Below are positions 17,446-26,780 of a stretch of 64,000 nt of DNA, in pieces. The stretch comes from Jeotgalibacillus sp. S-D1. Its GTDB lineage: Bacteria > Bacillota > Bacilli > Bacillales > Jeotgalibacillaceae. The notes below the pieces were generated by a model. The model had not been told where the DNA came from. It did no database searches and saw nothing but the letters and a program-made list of their open reading frames with translations. Every line of letters starts with the position of its first letter. The stretch's first letter is position 1. The stretch covers positions 186,001 to 250,000 of the forward strand of contig NZ_SMZR01000004.1 of the NCBI RefSeq assembly GCF_004358665.1, read 5' to 3'. Made by a program: the position numbers and the translations under genes.

Positions 17446-17925
17446 TTAATTCGTTAGTTGGATGGACTCGCCATATTTAAGAATTCGGTAAAATGCTAAG
17501 CCGTCGCTGTATCGCGCGCCGCCAAAGCTGACCGGTAGCAGTGAAAATGCAGCGAAGTAAATGGAAAAGTACGCGTATTGATAGAAAAACATATGCGGGC
17601 CAATCAGATCTGTTACAATAAGAAGATTTATGAACAAAATGGAACCCACGTTGAAAATAACGCCTCCCAGATGAACAACTGAGTGGGTAAAACGATTATT
17701 CCATTTTAAAGGAGAATATTCACAAAAAGAGTCGAGAAAATAGATAGAGTGAACACTTATCGATCCTATACAAAATAATTTTCTGCCTCTGCCAAGAGAG
17801 AAACTTGCTCTTCCGCCAAAAACGACTGCAAAGAACGAATGGCCAATTTGATGTATAAAGGACACTGTAGGAAATACGATCAGAAAAGACCAGAAAAAAG
17901 TCCACATATCCTGTAATTGAAACAT
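17446..17925 (-). CDS. M50-like membrane protein with HQxxH instead of HExxH
   Basis: This is a 159-residue multi-pass membrane protein. Segment PTVSFIHQIGHSFFAVVFGG (residues 19-38) matches the zinc-binding helix of M50 site-2-type metalloproteases except that the catalytic Glu is Gln (His25-Gln26-x-x-His29). A second segment, FSLLPVSFGGARYSDG (127-142), matches the C-terminal metal motif with Asp141. Both metal-ligand regions are therefore kept while the general base is lost. It may be an inactive protease-fold protein that binds a partner or lipid. A good site (AGGTGATC) precedes ATG. It is monocistronic, divergent from the AEC transporter, and no function is assigned. Confidence 0.75.
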   Translation of the reverse strand: MFQLQDMWTFFWSFLIVFPTVSFIHQIGHSFFAVVFGGRASFSLGRGRKLFCIGSISVHSIYFLDSFCEYSPLKWNNRFTHSVVHLGGVIFNVGSILFINLLIVTDLIGPHMFFYQYAYFSIYFAAFSLLPVSFGGARYSDGLAFYRILKYGESIQLTN

Positions 17926-18145
17926 TTGATCACCTGCTTACTTTATTTATAAATTTTATAGACTGAACGGTATAGAAAGTAAGATATTTAAGAATCTTAC
18001 ATGGGGTGTATTCCCACTTTAATTCACCAAAAACATATTTCCATTTATTTTTTCGTAAAAATTATCAAATCATGTCGTAAACTGGACAACCGCGGAGAAA
18101 ATGAAGTACGATTGAAAAAATCAATGGAAGAAAGGATCCTGCTTT

Positions 18146-19072
18146 ATGGACATACAAGTCGTCATAACGACAATCTGCGTGATGGGAATTATGATCGCGA
18201 TTGGTGCTTTATTTGCAACGCGTGTGAACGTGACGCAGGAAGTAAAATATGTCCTCATTTTACTCATCTTAAATATTGCGGTTCCTGCCGTAATATTAAA
18301 TGGCATTTTCAGTGTCGAGATGACCGGTGAGACGCTTTCTTTGGCTGCTAAGGTGTTTGGGATCTCAATTGCTTATCACCTGGGAGCTTTGGCGTTGGTG
18401 GCAGCCTTTGCTAAGATAGCCAGGTTTAAATCCACCTTTGCGATTAAAATGACGATTTTAGGAGCCTTGGGCAATACCGGTTTTATAGGGATTCCGCTTG
18501 CAGCGACAATTTTTGGTGCGCCAGGAGGCTTTTTGGCGGCTATTTTTGATGCAGGGTTAAGCTTTATTGTCTATACAGTAGTCATTTATCTTCTGCAGGC
18601 AGAGGGAAGATTTCATTTAAGACAATTAAAAGCGGTTATCAACGTTCCGGTCATGGCGATCATCATAGGGATTTTAGTTGCGGTAACCGGCTTTAAACCG
18701 CCTCAAATGGTTATTCAATTAACAAACATTCTGGCTGGAATAGCTGCTCCTATGGCGATGCTCTATGTAGGAATGCTCCTTCCGCCGCTATTAAAGAAAA
18801 AGCGACAGGTATTCTTCCCCGAAATATGGTTCCCTCTATCCTTTCGTTTGCTGGCAATACCGCTCTCCATGATGGCGATATTTGCCCTCGTATCATTTGA
18901 AGGATGGATAGCCAATATGATTGTGCTGCAAACGGCCATGCCGACAGCTATGGTGGTAGCGGTGCTGTTTTCCCGTTTTACTGATGAAGAAGATACGGCT
19001 GTCGTCACGATTTTTGCTTCAACTCTTTTAAGTTTGGCGACCATTCCTTTTCTCGCCTATTTAATGCTGTAA
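18146..19072 (+). CDS. AEC-family transporter
   Basis: This is a 308-residue membrane protein of the auxin efflux carrier family, with about ten hydrophobic segments arranged as two five-helix halves. Conserved stretches include LGNTGFIGIPLAATIFG near residue 110 and LQTAMPTAMVVAVL near residue 260. In bacteria such carriers export small organic acids such as malate or malonate. The ATG is preceded by GAAAGGATC. No partner gene is adjacent; the lactonase gene begins 74 bases downstream and could be co-transcribed. The substrate is unknown. Confidence 0.9.
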   Translation: MDIQVVITTICVMGIMIAIGALFATRVNVTQEVKYVLILLILNIAVPAVILNGIFSVEMTGETLSLAAKVFGISIAYHLGALALVAAFAKIARFKSTFAIKMTILGALGNTGFIGIPLAATIFGAPGGFLAAIFDAGLSFIVYTVVIYLLQAEGRFHLRQLKAVINVPVMAIIIGILVAVTGFKPPQMVIQLTNILAGIAAPMAMLYVGMLLPPLLKKKRQVFFPEIWFPLSFRLLAIPLSMMAIFALVSFEGWIANMIVLQTAMPTAMVVAVLFSRFTDEEDTAVVTIFASTLLSLATIPFLAYLML

Positions 19073-19145
19073 ATGAATTTCTTTGTTTTGCTAATGTCCG
19101 GTTGTGGTAAGTAAGAAGTAGAGAATATTGGAGAGGTGTGTGTAA

Positions 19146-20186
19146 ATGATGGGCAGAAATTATAAAGGCTACATAGGCACGTATACAAAAAAAGAAAGCA
19201 AAGGGATTTATGCTTTCGAACTGGATACTGAAAAGGGCGAACTGCTTCCGGCAACGGTAGCAGCAGAAATGACTAACCCAACGTATGTAAACATCAGCGA
19301 CGACCAGCGCTTTTTGTACGCCGTTGCGCCAGGTGGATTGGCGGCATTCGAAATTGACGCGACAACCGCTGAACTGACCCCGCTGAACACCAGTTCAGAA
19401 AGAGAAGGGACGCCTTGTCATGTGAGTGTCAATGCTACAAATGATTTTGCTGCAGCGGCGAATTACCATGACGGCACCGCTGTGCTCTTTAAAGTAGATC
19501 CGCAGACGGGGAAATTGATGGAGCAATTGTCTGTTGAACAACAGGAAGGCGGCGGCCCCCATGAGCGTCAGGATGCTCCTCACGTTCACTTCAGCGGTTT
19601 TACACCGGAAGGCAAGTACCTTGTATGCGTTGACTTAGGTACGGATGAAGTTGTTACATATGAATATTTGAGCGGGGAATTAAAAGATATCCAGCGTTTT
19701 GCTGCTTCGCCGGGAGCAGGTCCAAGACATTTGGCTTTCCATCCCAATGGCGTAACAGCTTATGTCATGACTGAGCTGAGTAATGAGGTGCTGGTATTAT
19801 CTTATAATGAAGAAGACGGATCGTTTGAGCATGTTCAGACGATTGCTGCGATTCCGGGCGATTTTACAGAAAACAGCCAGGGCAGTGCAATCCACGTTTC
19901 TTCAGACGGCCGTTTTGTTTATGCCGGAAACAGAGGACATGATTCGATTGCGGTATTCAAAGTCGATGAAACCAATAACCAGCTTGAACTAGTTGAATAT
20001 GCGGGTACAGGAGGCAATTGGCCACGCGATTTTGTGCTTGATCCAAGTGAGAGGTTTATCATCACGACGAATGAAGAGAGCCATAATGCAGTTTTATATA
20101 GCAGAGATCCTGAAACAGGCAAACTGACCGATACTGGGACCAGCATTCATGTTCCGGAACCGGTTTGTGTGAAATTTTTAAAATAA
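19146..20186 (+). CDS. pgl: Lactonase family protein (6-phosphogluconolactonase, Pgl/YkgB type)
   Basis: This is a 346-residue seven-bladed beta-propeller of the lactonase family, the type that hydrolyses 6-phosphogluconolactone in the pentose phosphate pathway of Bacillus. Typical motifs are YIGTYTKKESKGIYAFEL at the start, AAANYHDGTAVLFKV, GPRHLAFHPNG and GNWPRDFVLDPSERF; the repeating blade pattern is visible along the chain. It has no signal peptide, so it is cytosolic. GGAGAGGTGTG lies ahead of two tandem ATGs (19146 and 19149), and either could be used. A strong terminator follows. Confidence 0.88.
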   Translation: MMGRNYKGYIGTYTKKESKGIYAFELDTEKGELLPATVAAEMTNPTYVNISDDQRFLYAVAPGGLAAFEIDATTAELTPLNTSSEREGTPCHVSVNATNDFAAAANYHDGTAVLFKVDPQTGKLMEQLSVEQQEGGGPHERQDAPHVHFSGFTPEGKYLVCVDLGTDEVVTYEYLSGELKDIQRFAASPGAGPRHLAFHPNGVTAYVMTELSNEVLVLSYNEEDGSFEHVQTIAAIPGDFTENSQGSAIHVSSDGRFVYAGNRGHDSIAVFKVDETNNQLELVEYAGTGGNWPRDFVLDPSERFIITTNEESHNAVLYSRDPETGKLTDTGTSIHVPEPVCVKFLK

Positions 20187-20220
20187 TAGTCTGTTAAAAT
20201 CGATTTAACGGTGTCAATAT

Positions 20221-20258
20221 AAAAAAGACTGTGCAGAAATAAACTGCACAGTCTTTTT
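20221..20258. terminator. Bidirectional terminator, lactonase / MFS
   Basis: The arms AAAAAAGACTGTGCAG and CTGCACAGTCTTTTT give a 15-bp stem with T tracts on both strands, between convergent genes. Confidence 0.92.
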
Positions 20259-20271
20259 CTATGTGTTGATA

Positions 20272-21480
20272 TCAGATACGGTCTGCTTCGATTTGCATTA
20301 GTTTTTTTGACTGGCTGCGCTGCCAGGTAATTGAAATAAAGATCGTTACTCCCAATATGACAAACCCCAGCATAAATGGATAGACAATATTTACATCATA
20401 CAGAATTCCTGCAAGTGTCGGTCCCAAGACGTTTCCGATGCTCATATAAGCATTGTTCATACCCATTGCGAATCCCTGCTCATTGCCGGCAAGTTTTGAA
20501 ACCAGGGTAGTTAACACAGGCCGGAGAATTGAAGTGGCTAAGAAAATGAGTAAGGTAATGCCGAAAAACAGCACATAGTTTGTAGCAAACAGTGAGAGTA
20601 AAAAGCCCAAAGCGGCAATCCCCAGGAAAATGGTCAGGACGCTTCCTTCCCCGAACTTCCGTACGATTCTTTCCACAACAAACAGCTGCACGACCACACT
20701 GATGATTCCGGTGGAAGTAATCATAATAGCAATTTCCTGTGGTGAAGCCCCAAACTGATTGTCTACAAATAACCCAATAACAGACTCATAAGCCATCAGC
20801 CCAAAACTCATAATCATTGTGATAACAAGTGGGATAAAATATGGCTTTTGTACGGATAATCCCAGTTTTTTTATGAGCGGAACCTGGTCCGCTTGTGTCA
20901 TGGTATTGTTTTCTTTCAAACTGCTTTCCTTTAATAAAATAACAGAAAATATTACAGCCACAAGTGAAACCAGCGCAGAAACCAACAGTGGGATTTTTAA
21001 GCCAAACTCAGCTAAAAAGCCACCAACGCCGGGTCCGATAACAATACCCAGGGACATCGCAGCAGAAATATAGCTGTTTCCTTTTGCGCGCTGTTCCATA
21101 GAGGTAATGTCAGCAACATAAGCGAAAATGGCAGGAATAAGTAGAGCCGCGCCTATTCCCCCGATAATCCGGGATGCATATAAAATCCATATAGAATCTG
21201 ACAGATAGAATACAAACATTGATAAAGTCAAGCCGCTTAGGCCTGCAATGATCATCAATCGGCGTCCGTATTGATCCGCCCATCTCCCGGTTATTGGTGA
21301 CATTATTAATTGGGCACCGGCAAAAATAGCAATCATAAGACCAGCGGCCGTTCCGCCTTCACCAATTGAATTCAAATAGGCAGGCAATATGGGAATGATA
21401 ATCCCAAAGCTTCCTATCGCTATAAACATATTGATCATTAAGATCAGCATTTTCTTTCTTTGATCAGCTGACACGTTCAT
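20272..21480 (-). CDS. MFS drug/H+ antiporter (DHA1 type)
   Basis: This is a major facilitator superfamily exporter of 402 residues with 12 predicted membrane segments. The N-terminal half has the DHA1 features: GFGIIIP-like SFGIIIPILPAYL, loop 2-3 motif GRWADQYGRR, and the antiporter helix 5 motif (GIVIGPGVGGFLAEFG). It probably expels drugs or metabolites using the proton gradient. ATG follows GAAAGAAGGA. It is monocistronic and convergent with the lactonase gene. The exact substrate range cannot be predicted. Confidence 0.9.
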   Translation of the reverse strand: MNVSADQRKKMLILMINMFIAIGSFGIIIPILPAYLNSIGEGGTAAGLMIAIFAGAQLIMSPITGRWADQYGRRLMIIAGLSGLTLSMFVFYLSDSIWILYASRIIGGIGAALLIPAIFAYVADITSMEQRAKGNSYISAAMSLGIVIGPGVGGFLAEFGLKIPLLVSALVSLVAVIFSVILLKESSLKENNTMTQADQVPLIKKLGLSVQKPYFIPLVITMIMSFGLMAYESVIGLFVDNQFGASPQEIAIMITSTGIISVVVQLFVVERIVRKFGEGSVLTIFLGIAALGFLLSLFATNYVLFFGITLLIFLATSILRPVLTTLVSKLAGNEQGFAMGMNNAYMSIGNVLGPTLAGILYDVNIVYPFMLGFVILGVTIFISITWQRSQSKKLMQIEADRI

Positions 21481-22345
21481 TCCTTCTTTCGTTCTTCATT
21501 CGTCGGGCAAAATTTATTAGGAAAGTGCATTTAAAAGATAATCAAACGCAGAGTTGTAATAACAGAGGGTAAATAATCAGGCATTCAAACAATGTTATAC
21601 TGATCCGGTTAGAGTGTCAATAATCAAGCTTTAGAGAAACTATTTAGCATGAGCGAAGGTGGGGGCTTTGAATGGTGCAGTGGTGAGTGGCACTGGGCAT
21701 TGCTGGGGGAGCCATATCGATCATCTTTCTTAATTTATCAGACTGCTTTCCTCGTTTAGCGCTCAATAGACACCATTGACGCTGTTTTATCTAACTGATT
21801 TGCTTCTTTATCAATCATCTACCTGCTTTTATCGCACTCTTTTCCATGTATATCGTTCCGTCCCAGACTTGAAAGGCCGGAGATGAAATATGTAAACTCA
21901 ACGGTGCGTTTCGAAAATGGTTCTTTTATCTTATTTTTAACAGACTGCAGCTTCCAAGCTCATGTACGGGTCATTTCTTATCTTATCCATAAATAAGTTA
22001 ATACTTAATTTTATCAAAAAAGTCCAATAATTGGTACATTACAAAGTTACGATTTCGTTGCATAATCATTGCATAAATATTACACAAAAGTTGTATGTGA
22101 AGGGTTTATTATGAATAGCAGTAAATAATATGAAAGTTCAAAAAAAATTCGCATTTGGAAACGTACTTATATCAAGCTTTTCATATAGACTTCCGTTTAT
22201 TGTAAAATATTCCTAATTGACAAATGTATAGCTACATACATTATACTGAAAAAGTCCTTTTAACTGATAAATTTAACAAGCTATTCTTTTGGCTGACAAA
22301 GCAATACATAATGTAGGTACCACTGCAAGAAAGGGGATAATTAGT
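21481..22345. other. Long intergenic region (865 bp), mostly unexplained
   Basis: No convincing gene is visible. The segment near 21650-21790 has short open stretches in several frames without a good ribosome binding site and may be a decayed remnant. The only clear signal is a possible promoter at 22217-22247 close to the next gene. Confidence 0.5.
22217..22247 (+). promoter_or_regulatory. Possible sigma-A promoter of the hypothetical gene at 22346
   Basis: TTGACA (22217-22222) and TATACT (22242-22247) are separated by 19 bases, longer than ideal. It lies about 100 bases before the assigned TTG start. Confidence 0.4.
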
Positions 22346-22726
22346 TTGAGAATTACGATAGATTTAGAAGTAGTACATGTGAAGCCTCGAGTAAAGTCTC
22401 ATCTGTCAAATGTAATTCATTTTTTGGATTCAAACAATAATAGATTTATTTGGACAACGGCTGTGGATAAAAAACTTGAAGTCGGACAGAAAATACAAGC
22501 ACAGATCAGCGTTAATGAAGAGTTGCATGATGATGATGGCAAATACGTCAGAATTAGCCATGTAACATTAAAAAAACCAATCGATCAGCTTGGAACCTCT
22601 ACTTATACTAAAAAGCCATTTAGTATTATGGATCGGCCAGAAGAAAAAAAGGCGAAGCGCATTGTACCTGATGAAGATTTGCTTAATGACATTCAAAAAA
22701 CATTGTCATTGCTACAGAAGAAATAA
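22346..22726 (+). CDS. Hypothetical protein, about 126 residues
   Basis: I do not recognise this protein. The TTG at 22346 is chosen because AAAGGGGATAA lies at the right distance before it; an earlier TTG at 22289 lacks such a site and would add 19 residues. The product starts RITIDLEVVHVKPRVKSHL, is rich in beta-type and charged residues to about residue 80 (VGQKIQAQISVNEELHDDDG), then has a lysine-rich linker and a short predicted helix at the end (DLLNDIQKTLSLLQKK). No signal peptide or membrane segment is seen. A strong terminator follows. The beta-rich part could be an OB-like fold, but that is a guess. Confidence 0.65.
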   Translation: MRITIDLEVVHVKPRVKSHLSNVIHFLDSNNNRFIWTTAVDKKLEVGQKIQAQISVNEELHDDDGKYVRISHVTLKKPIDQLGTSTYTKKPFSIMDRPEEKKAKRIVPDEDLLNDIQKTLSLLQKK

Positions 22727-22740
22727 GATGCCTCAATATA

Positions 22741-22774
22741 AAGGAGCAGCCGTCTATAGACGGCTGCTCCTTTA
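22741..22774. terminator. Bidirectional terminator
   Basis: The arms AAGGAGCAGCCGTC and GACGGCTGCTCCTT flank a four-base loop and end in a short T run. It lies between the hypothetical gene and the convergent tcyP-like gene. Confidence 0.88.
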
Positions 22775-22782
22775 CCATTTAT

Positions 22783-24171
22783 TTATGCTTCGATGCTCAC
22801 TCGTGAGGATTGATCATTGTATGCTTCCAAATCCAACTCTTTTGTAACCTTGCTTGTTAAAACCCCGGCTGTCATACTGCCGCTTACATTAACGGCTGTT
22901 CTTCCCATATCAATTAATGGTTCAATTGATATTAACAATCCGGCTAATCCAATTGGAAGGTTAAGAGCAGAGAGAACAAGAATTGCTGCAAAAGTTGCCC
23001 CGCCGCCAACACCGGCAACCCCAAAGGAACTGATCGCAACAACCGCAATAATGGTTAAAATAAACGATGGCGTTAAAGGGTTGATTCCAACTGTTGGTGC
23101 GATCATTACTGCAAGCATAGCAGGGTAGACGCCAGCACAACCGTTTTGGCCAATCGAAAGCCCAAAGGAGCCAGCGAAATTGGCTGTGCCATCATTTACA
23201 CCTAAATGCTGCTGTGTTCGAATATTCATTGGCAGTGCGCCGGCACTTGTACGGGTAGTAAAGGCAAAAGCTAATACCGGAAAGGATTTTTTTACATAAG
23301 TTAACGGATTTAAACCTGCAAAAGCAAGTAATATTAAATGAATAAGGAAAACAGCTGCCAATGCAACATAGGATGCCACAACAAACTTGCCGAGCGTAAA
23401 AATGGCATCGAGATTTGTGGTCGCGACTGTTCTTGTCATCACGGCTAGTACCCCGTATGGTGTTAAGCGCAAAATTAATGTTACTACACGCATGACGATG
23501 GCATAAAACGTGTCGACTATTTTAGCAAAAGATTCAGCTTGTTCCGGCTGTTTTCTCTGAACTCCTAAATAAGCAATTCCAAGGAAAACCGCAAAGATAA
23601 CGACCGAAATAGTAGACGTTGGTCTGGCTCCAGTAAAATCCAAAAACGGATTAGAAGGCACTAAAGACAACAGCTGCTGAGGAAAAGTTACATCCTCTAC
23701 GGTTCCATATGTTTCTTCGAGTGAAGCTGCCCGTTCGGATTCTGCATCACCCTGATCAATTTGAATCGCTTCAAGATTAAACCCGGCAGTCGTGGCAATT
23801 CCTACTGCTGCAGCGATTGCGGTGGTGGCAATCAACAGCCCAATGACCAGTGCACTAATTTTACCGATATTCTTTGTAATGGTTAATTTTGTGAAAGCGC
23901 CAAGAATCGAAATGAAAATTAATGGGATAGCAATCATTTGGAGCAATTTAACATAGGAGCCCCCAATTAAATTAAACCAGTCAGCCGAAGTAGTGATGAC
24001 ATTTGATTCAGAGGGATAAATAAACTGGAGGGCAAATCCGAATACAATCCCAAATGCCAACCCAAGTAATACCCGTTTTGAAAAAGAAACATGTTTTTTC
24101 TTTAATGAATAGAGAAAAAGTATAAGAGCGATGAGGATGAGCAAGTTCAAACTTACTAATACAATGTCCAC
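22783..24171 (-). CDS. tcyP: L-cystine:sodium/proton symporter TcyP
   Basis: This is a dicarboxylate/amino acid:cation symporter (DAACS) family protein, 462 residues, closely matching the length and motifs of B. subtilis TcyP, the major cystine uptake carrier. It has an N-terminal membrane segment, the KLLQMIAIPLIFISI region, an external loop rich in acidic residues (about 135-160), the serine-rich FAFTTRTSAGALPMN re-entrant segment and the VAGVGGGATFAAILVLSAL motif. The start is GTG after AAGGGGG. A good minus-strand promoter lies upstream. In Bacillus this gene responds to sulfur supply (CymR); I could not confirm a CymR site. Confidence 0.92.
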   Translation of the reverse strand: MDIVLVSLNLLILIALILFLYSLKKKHVSFSKRVLLGLAFGIVFGFALQFIYPSESNVITTSADWFNLIGGSYVKLLQMIAIPLIFISILGAFTKLTITKNIGKISALVIGLLIATTAIAAAVGIATTAGFNLEAIQIDQGDAESERAASLEETYGTVEDVTFPQQLLSLVPSNPFLDFTGARPTSTISVVIFAVFLGIAYLGVQRKQPEQAESFAKIVDTFYAIVMRVVTLILRLTPYGVLAVMTRTVATTNLDAIFTLGKFVVASYVALAAVFLIHLILLAFAGLNPLTYVKKSFPVLAFAFTTRTSAGALPMNIRTQQHLGVNDGTANFAGSFGLSIGQNGCAGVYPAMLAVMIAPTVGINPLTPSFILTIIAVVAISSFGVAGVGGGATFAAILVLSALNLPIGLAGLLISIEPLIDMGRTAVNVSGSMTAGVLTSKVTKELDLEAYNDQSSRVSIEA

Positions 24172-24285
24172 TATATAACCCCCTTTTTATCATTTAATTA
24201 GTCAAAGTGACAGTGTAGAACATAATTCTTCATTGAGCAGAAAAAATCCAAAATATTAATTATTCCGACAAGACTAATAGGTTTT

Positions 24286-24314
24286 ATAATAATAAAGGAT
24301 CTTCAGGGTGTCAA
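24286..24314 (-). promoter_or_regulatory. Sigma-A promoter of tcyP
   Basis: Read on the minus strand, TTGACA (24314-24309) and TATTAT (24291-24286) are 17 bases apart. The start codon is about 115 bases downstream, leaving room for an operator. Confidence 0.65.
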
Positions 24315-24540
24315 TTACTTTTTGGAAATATATATGCGATACTGTAATTTATTACTAAAGCTGTTTTAGCTGGAATGATATTATAGGAGATTAGAACTGT
24401 AATTAAGAGGGAGTGACTCTTAAGTAATTAGAGGTTTTGGGTTCAAGTCGGTCTGAATTATTGGTAAGATAGAAACAGGAAAGACGTAGGGGCAGAATTG
24501 TTCGGACGTTTTCAAATTCACTTATGCAAGGAGTAGAACT
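24315..24540. other. Intergenic region upstream of ppaC
   Basis: The only structure I see is an inverted repeat TTAAGAG (24403-24409) / CTCTTAA (24417-24423) with a seven-base loop. Its role is unknown; it may be an operator or an mRNA leader hairpin of ppaC. Confidence 0.35.
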
Positions 24541-25473
24541 ATGGAAAAAATATTGGTATTTGGACATAAAAATCCTGACACAGATACGATTACCTCTGCA
24601 ATTGTTTATGCTTATTTAAAGAAAGAATTAGGTGTAAATGCAGAGCCTGTCAGATTGGGTGAACTGAATGGCGAAACTCAATTTGCTCTTGATCATTTTA
24701 ATGTAGAAGTTCCCCGTCTGGTTGAAACTGTTGCAAATGAAGTGGATAACGTGATCTTAGTTGATCATAATGAACGCCAACAAAGCGCCAGCGATATAGA
24801 TGAGGTTCGTGTACTTGAAGTAATCGATCATCATCGTATTTCTAATTTTGAAACAAGCGAGCCTTTATATTTCAGAGCAGAGCCGGTAGGCTGCACTGCA
24901 ACAATCCTGCTGAAACTATTTAAAGAAAATAATGTTGAAGTTCCGAAGAATATGGCAGGTTTGATGCTGTCAGCCATTATCTCCGATTCTTTACTGTTTA
25001 AATCACCTACATGCACACAGGAAGATATTGATGCAGCTCATGTCCTGGCAGAGCTTGCTGAGGTAACTCCGGAGGACTATGGACTGCAAATGCTTAAAGC
25101 TGGTGCAGATCTTAGTGGAAAATCAATCGAACAATTGATTTCCCTTGATGCGAAAGTATTTGAAATGGCTGATCATAAAGTGGAAATTGCTCAAATCAAT
25201 GCCATTGACCCGAATGATGTTTTGGCTCTTCAACAGGATATTGAAGAAATGCTTGATCTCGTTATTGTCGAAAAGAATTTATCACTGTTTGTTTTAGCAG
25301 TGACTGATATTTTAAATAGCAATTCTACGGTTATTGTTCGTGGAGCACATGCCAGTGTTATTGAAAAAGCATATGATTTATCACTCGAAAACAATACTGC
25401 GTTGCTTGAAGGGGTTGTATCCCGCAAAAAACAAATTGTTCCGGTACTGACGGAGACATTTAAAGCACTTTAG
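24541..25473 (+). CDS. ppaC: Manganese-dependent inorganic pyrophosphatase (family II)
   Basis: This enzyme hydrolyses pyrophosphate to phosphate, driving biosynthetic reactions in the cytosol. The 310-residue length fits family II pyrophosphatases (309 in B. subtilis). DHH-type metal motifs are visible: [10 protein letters not shown] at residues 7-16, the DHNE motif (residue 75 region) and VIDHHRI near 97-103; the C-terminal SRKKQIVP loop binds phosphate. The ATG follows AAGGAGTAG. It is monocistronic with its own terminator. Its Mn2+ requirement is of interest because a Mn2+ riboswitch lies 7 kb away. Confidence 0.96.
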   Translation: MEKILVFGHKNPDTDTITSAIVYAYLKKELGVNAEPVRLGELNGETQFALDHFNVEVPRLVETVANEVDNVILVDHNERQQSASDIDEVRVLEVIDHHRISNFETSEPLYFRAEPVGCTATILLKLFKENNVEVPKNMAGLMLSAIISDSLLFKSPTCTQEDIDAAHVLAELAEVTPEDYGLQMLKAGADLSGKSIEQLISLDAKVFEMADHKVEIAQINAIDPNDVLALQQDIEEMLDLVIVEKNLSLFVLAVTDILNSNSTVIVRGAHASVIEKAYDLSLENNTALLEGVVSRKKQIVPVLTETFKAL

Positions 25474-25495
25474 TCTGTTATATTTACCGATCCGG

Positions 25496-25522
25496 CCTCT
25501 CTTATTTTAAGAGAGGTTTTTT
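25496..25522 (+). terminator. Terminator of ppaC
   Basis: The arms CCTCTCTTA (25496-25504) and TAAGAGAGG (25508-25516) are followed by six T. Confidence 0.92.
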
Positions 25523-25603
25523 GTCGCAACGGCACATTTCCTGGGAAATACCACGATGAATATTAGGCATTTACAAGAGAAATGTCGGAAGGTGAGGAAG
25601 TCA

Positions 25604-26263
25604 ATGAAAATTCCTGATTCTTTAGCGGATATTGGAAAAAAAAGAATAGAACCCTATCCTGTAGAAGGATTTGTATTTGGCGGAGGTCCTGAAAAACCAA
25701 AGCTCATGTTAGTGGGAGAGGCTCCGGGAGAGACAGAAATTAATAATGGCATCCCTTTTAGCGGAAGAGCAGGAGAACAGCTGATGGGGTTTTTGGACAG
25801 AATTGGCTTGAGCCGTGAGGAAGTATATATCACTAGTGCAGTCCGGAGCCGTCCGTATAAATGGGGAGAGAAAAAGGAAAGATCAGGTGAAATTATCAAA
25901 CGCAAATACAATCGGACGCCAAATCAAAGAGAGATTTTAGCTCATGCACCCATTCTTGATTACGAAATTGAACATGTAAAAGCGCCGATTATTGTGACAC
26001 TTGGCAACATTGGTTTAAAGAGGCTGGCAGGAAGGGAAAAGAAAATAACAGATGTACGTGGAACCGTTCTGCATCAGCCCGTGCAGCGGCTGAAAAGCCT
26101 TGAAGACTCAACGTTCTCCTGGACGGAGAAATCGTACTATTTATTTCCGACGTATCATCCGGCTTCCATCTTTTATAATCGAAGTCTGCTGGAGCATATT
26201 CATAATGATCTTGATAAATTGAATATGTATCTCAACGAATTAAAGCAGGGTAAAGAGCATTAA
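25604..26263 (+). CDS. Uracil-DNA glycosylase-superfamily protein
   Basis: This protein belongs to the uracil-DNA glycosylase superfamily, closest to families 4/5. It has the active-site segment LMLVGEAPGETEINNGIPFSG and the C-terminal motif YHPASIFYN. I chose the ATG at 25604 because AAGGTGAGG lies six bases before it; the ATG at 25556 has no clear site and would add 16 residues, giving 235 instead of 219. Family 4 enzymes hold a 4Fe-4S cluster with four cysteines; none is visible from this start. It may act on damaged bases differently or not at all. The next gene starts 23 bases later. Confidence 0.8.
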   Translation: MKIPDSLADIGKKRIEPYPVEGFVFGGGPEKPKLMLVGEAPGETEINNGIPFSGRAGEQLMGFLDRIGLSREEVYITSAVRSRPYKWGEKKERSGEIIKRKYNRTPNQREILAHAPILDYEIEHVKAPIIVTLGNIGLKRLAGREKKITDVRGTVLHQPVQRLKSLEDSTFSWTEKSYYLFPTYHPASIFYNRSLLEHIHNDLDKLNMYLNELKQGKEH

Positions 26264-26286
26264 ATGAATGAAGGGAGAGAATAAAT

Positions 26287-26739
26287 ATGACATTATCAAA
26301 AGAACAGCAGCGGAGTGAAGCAATAGAGTTGTTTAATAAAACCTGGGAGCTGGTTGATTTACAAGTACGAACGGGTGAACAAGAAGAGGAAATGATTCAT
26401 TTAGCCCACGCCTCCCGTTATTATTGGAGCAAGGCTGGGGACTATGTAAATTGGTCAAGAGGAGACTGGCTGCTTTCCAAGGTATATTCAATCGTAGGGG
26501 AAGGACAAAATGCCTTAAAATATGCTTTGGCTAATGAAAAATTACATACAGAATACAACCTGGCGGATTTTGATGCAGCATTTGTTCATGAGGCATTAGC
26601 AAGATCGTATGCTGTGCTTGAGAAACAGGACCTTAAAGAATTTCATCTAGGAAAGGCACGCGGTCTGGTCGAGGGCATAAGTAAAAAAGAAGACCGGGAG
26701 TATTTTGTTGGAGAACTTGAAAAAATCAGTGATATTTAA
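26287..26739 (+). CDS. Hypothetical helical protein, 150 residues
   Basis: I do not recognise a named family. The protein is cytosolic (no signal or membrane segment) and looks entirely alpha-helical. It has repeated helix-turn-helix units with alanine and tryptophan spacing (HASRYYWSKAGDYVNWSRG and HEALARSYAVLEKQDLKEFH) that resemble tetratricopeptide-type packing. The ATG is preceded by AAGGGAGAG. It follows the UDG-like gene by 23 bases, so both are probably one transcript ending at the terminator at 26781. A scaffold or protein-interaction role is possible but unproven. Confidence 0.75.
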   Translation: MTLSKEQQRSEAIELFNKTWELVDLQVRTGEQEEEMIHLAHASRYYWSKAGDYVNWSRGDWLLSKVYSIVGEGQNALKYALANEKLHTEYNLADFDAAFVHEALARSYAVLEKQDLKEFHLGKARGLVEGISKKEDREYFVGELEKISDI

Positions 26740-26780
26740 ATTTACACTTCAGAGGATGTCTGCAGATTGGATTTTAAACG

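Noticed and set aside
24398-24430. Inverted repeat before ppaC considered as a T-box or riboswitch
   Set aside because: It lacks the T-box sequence and any downstream terminator; a small hairpin alone is not enough.
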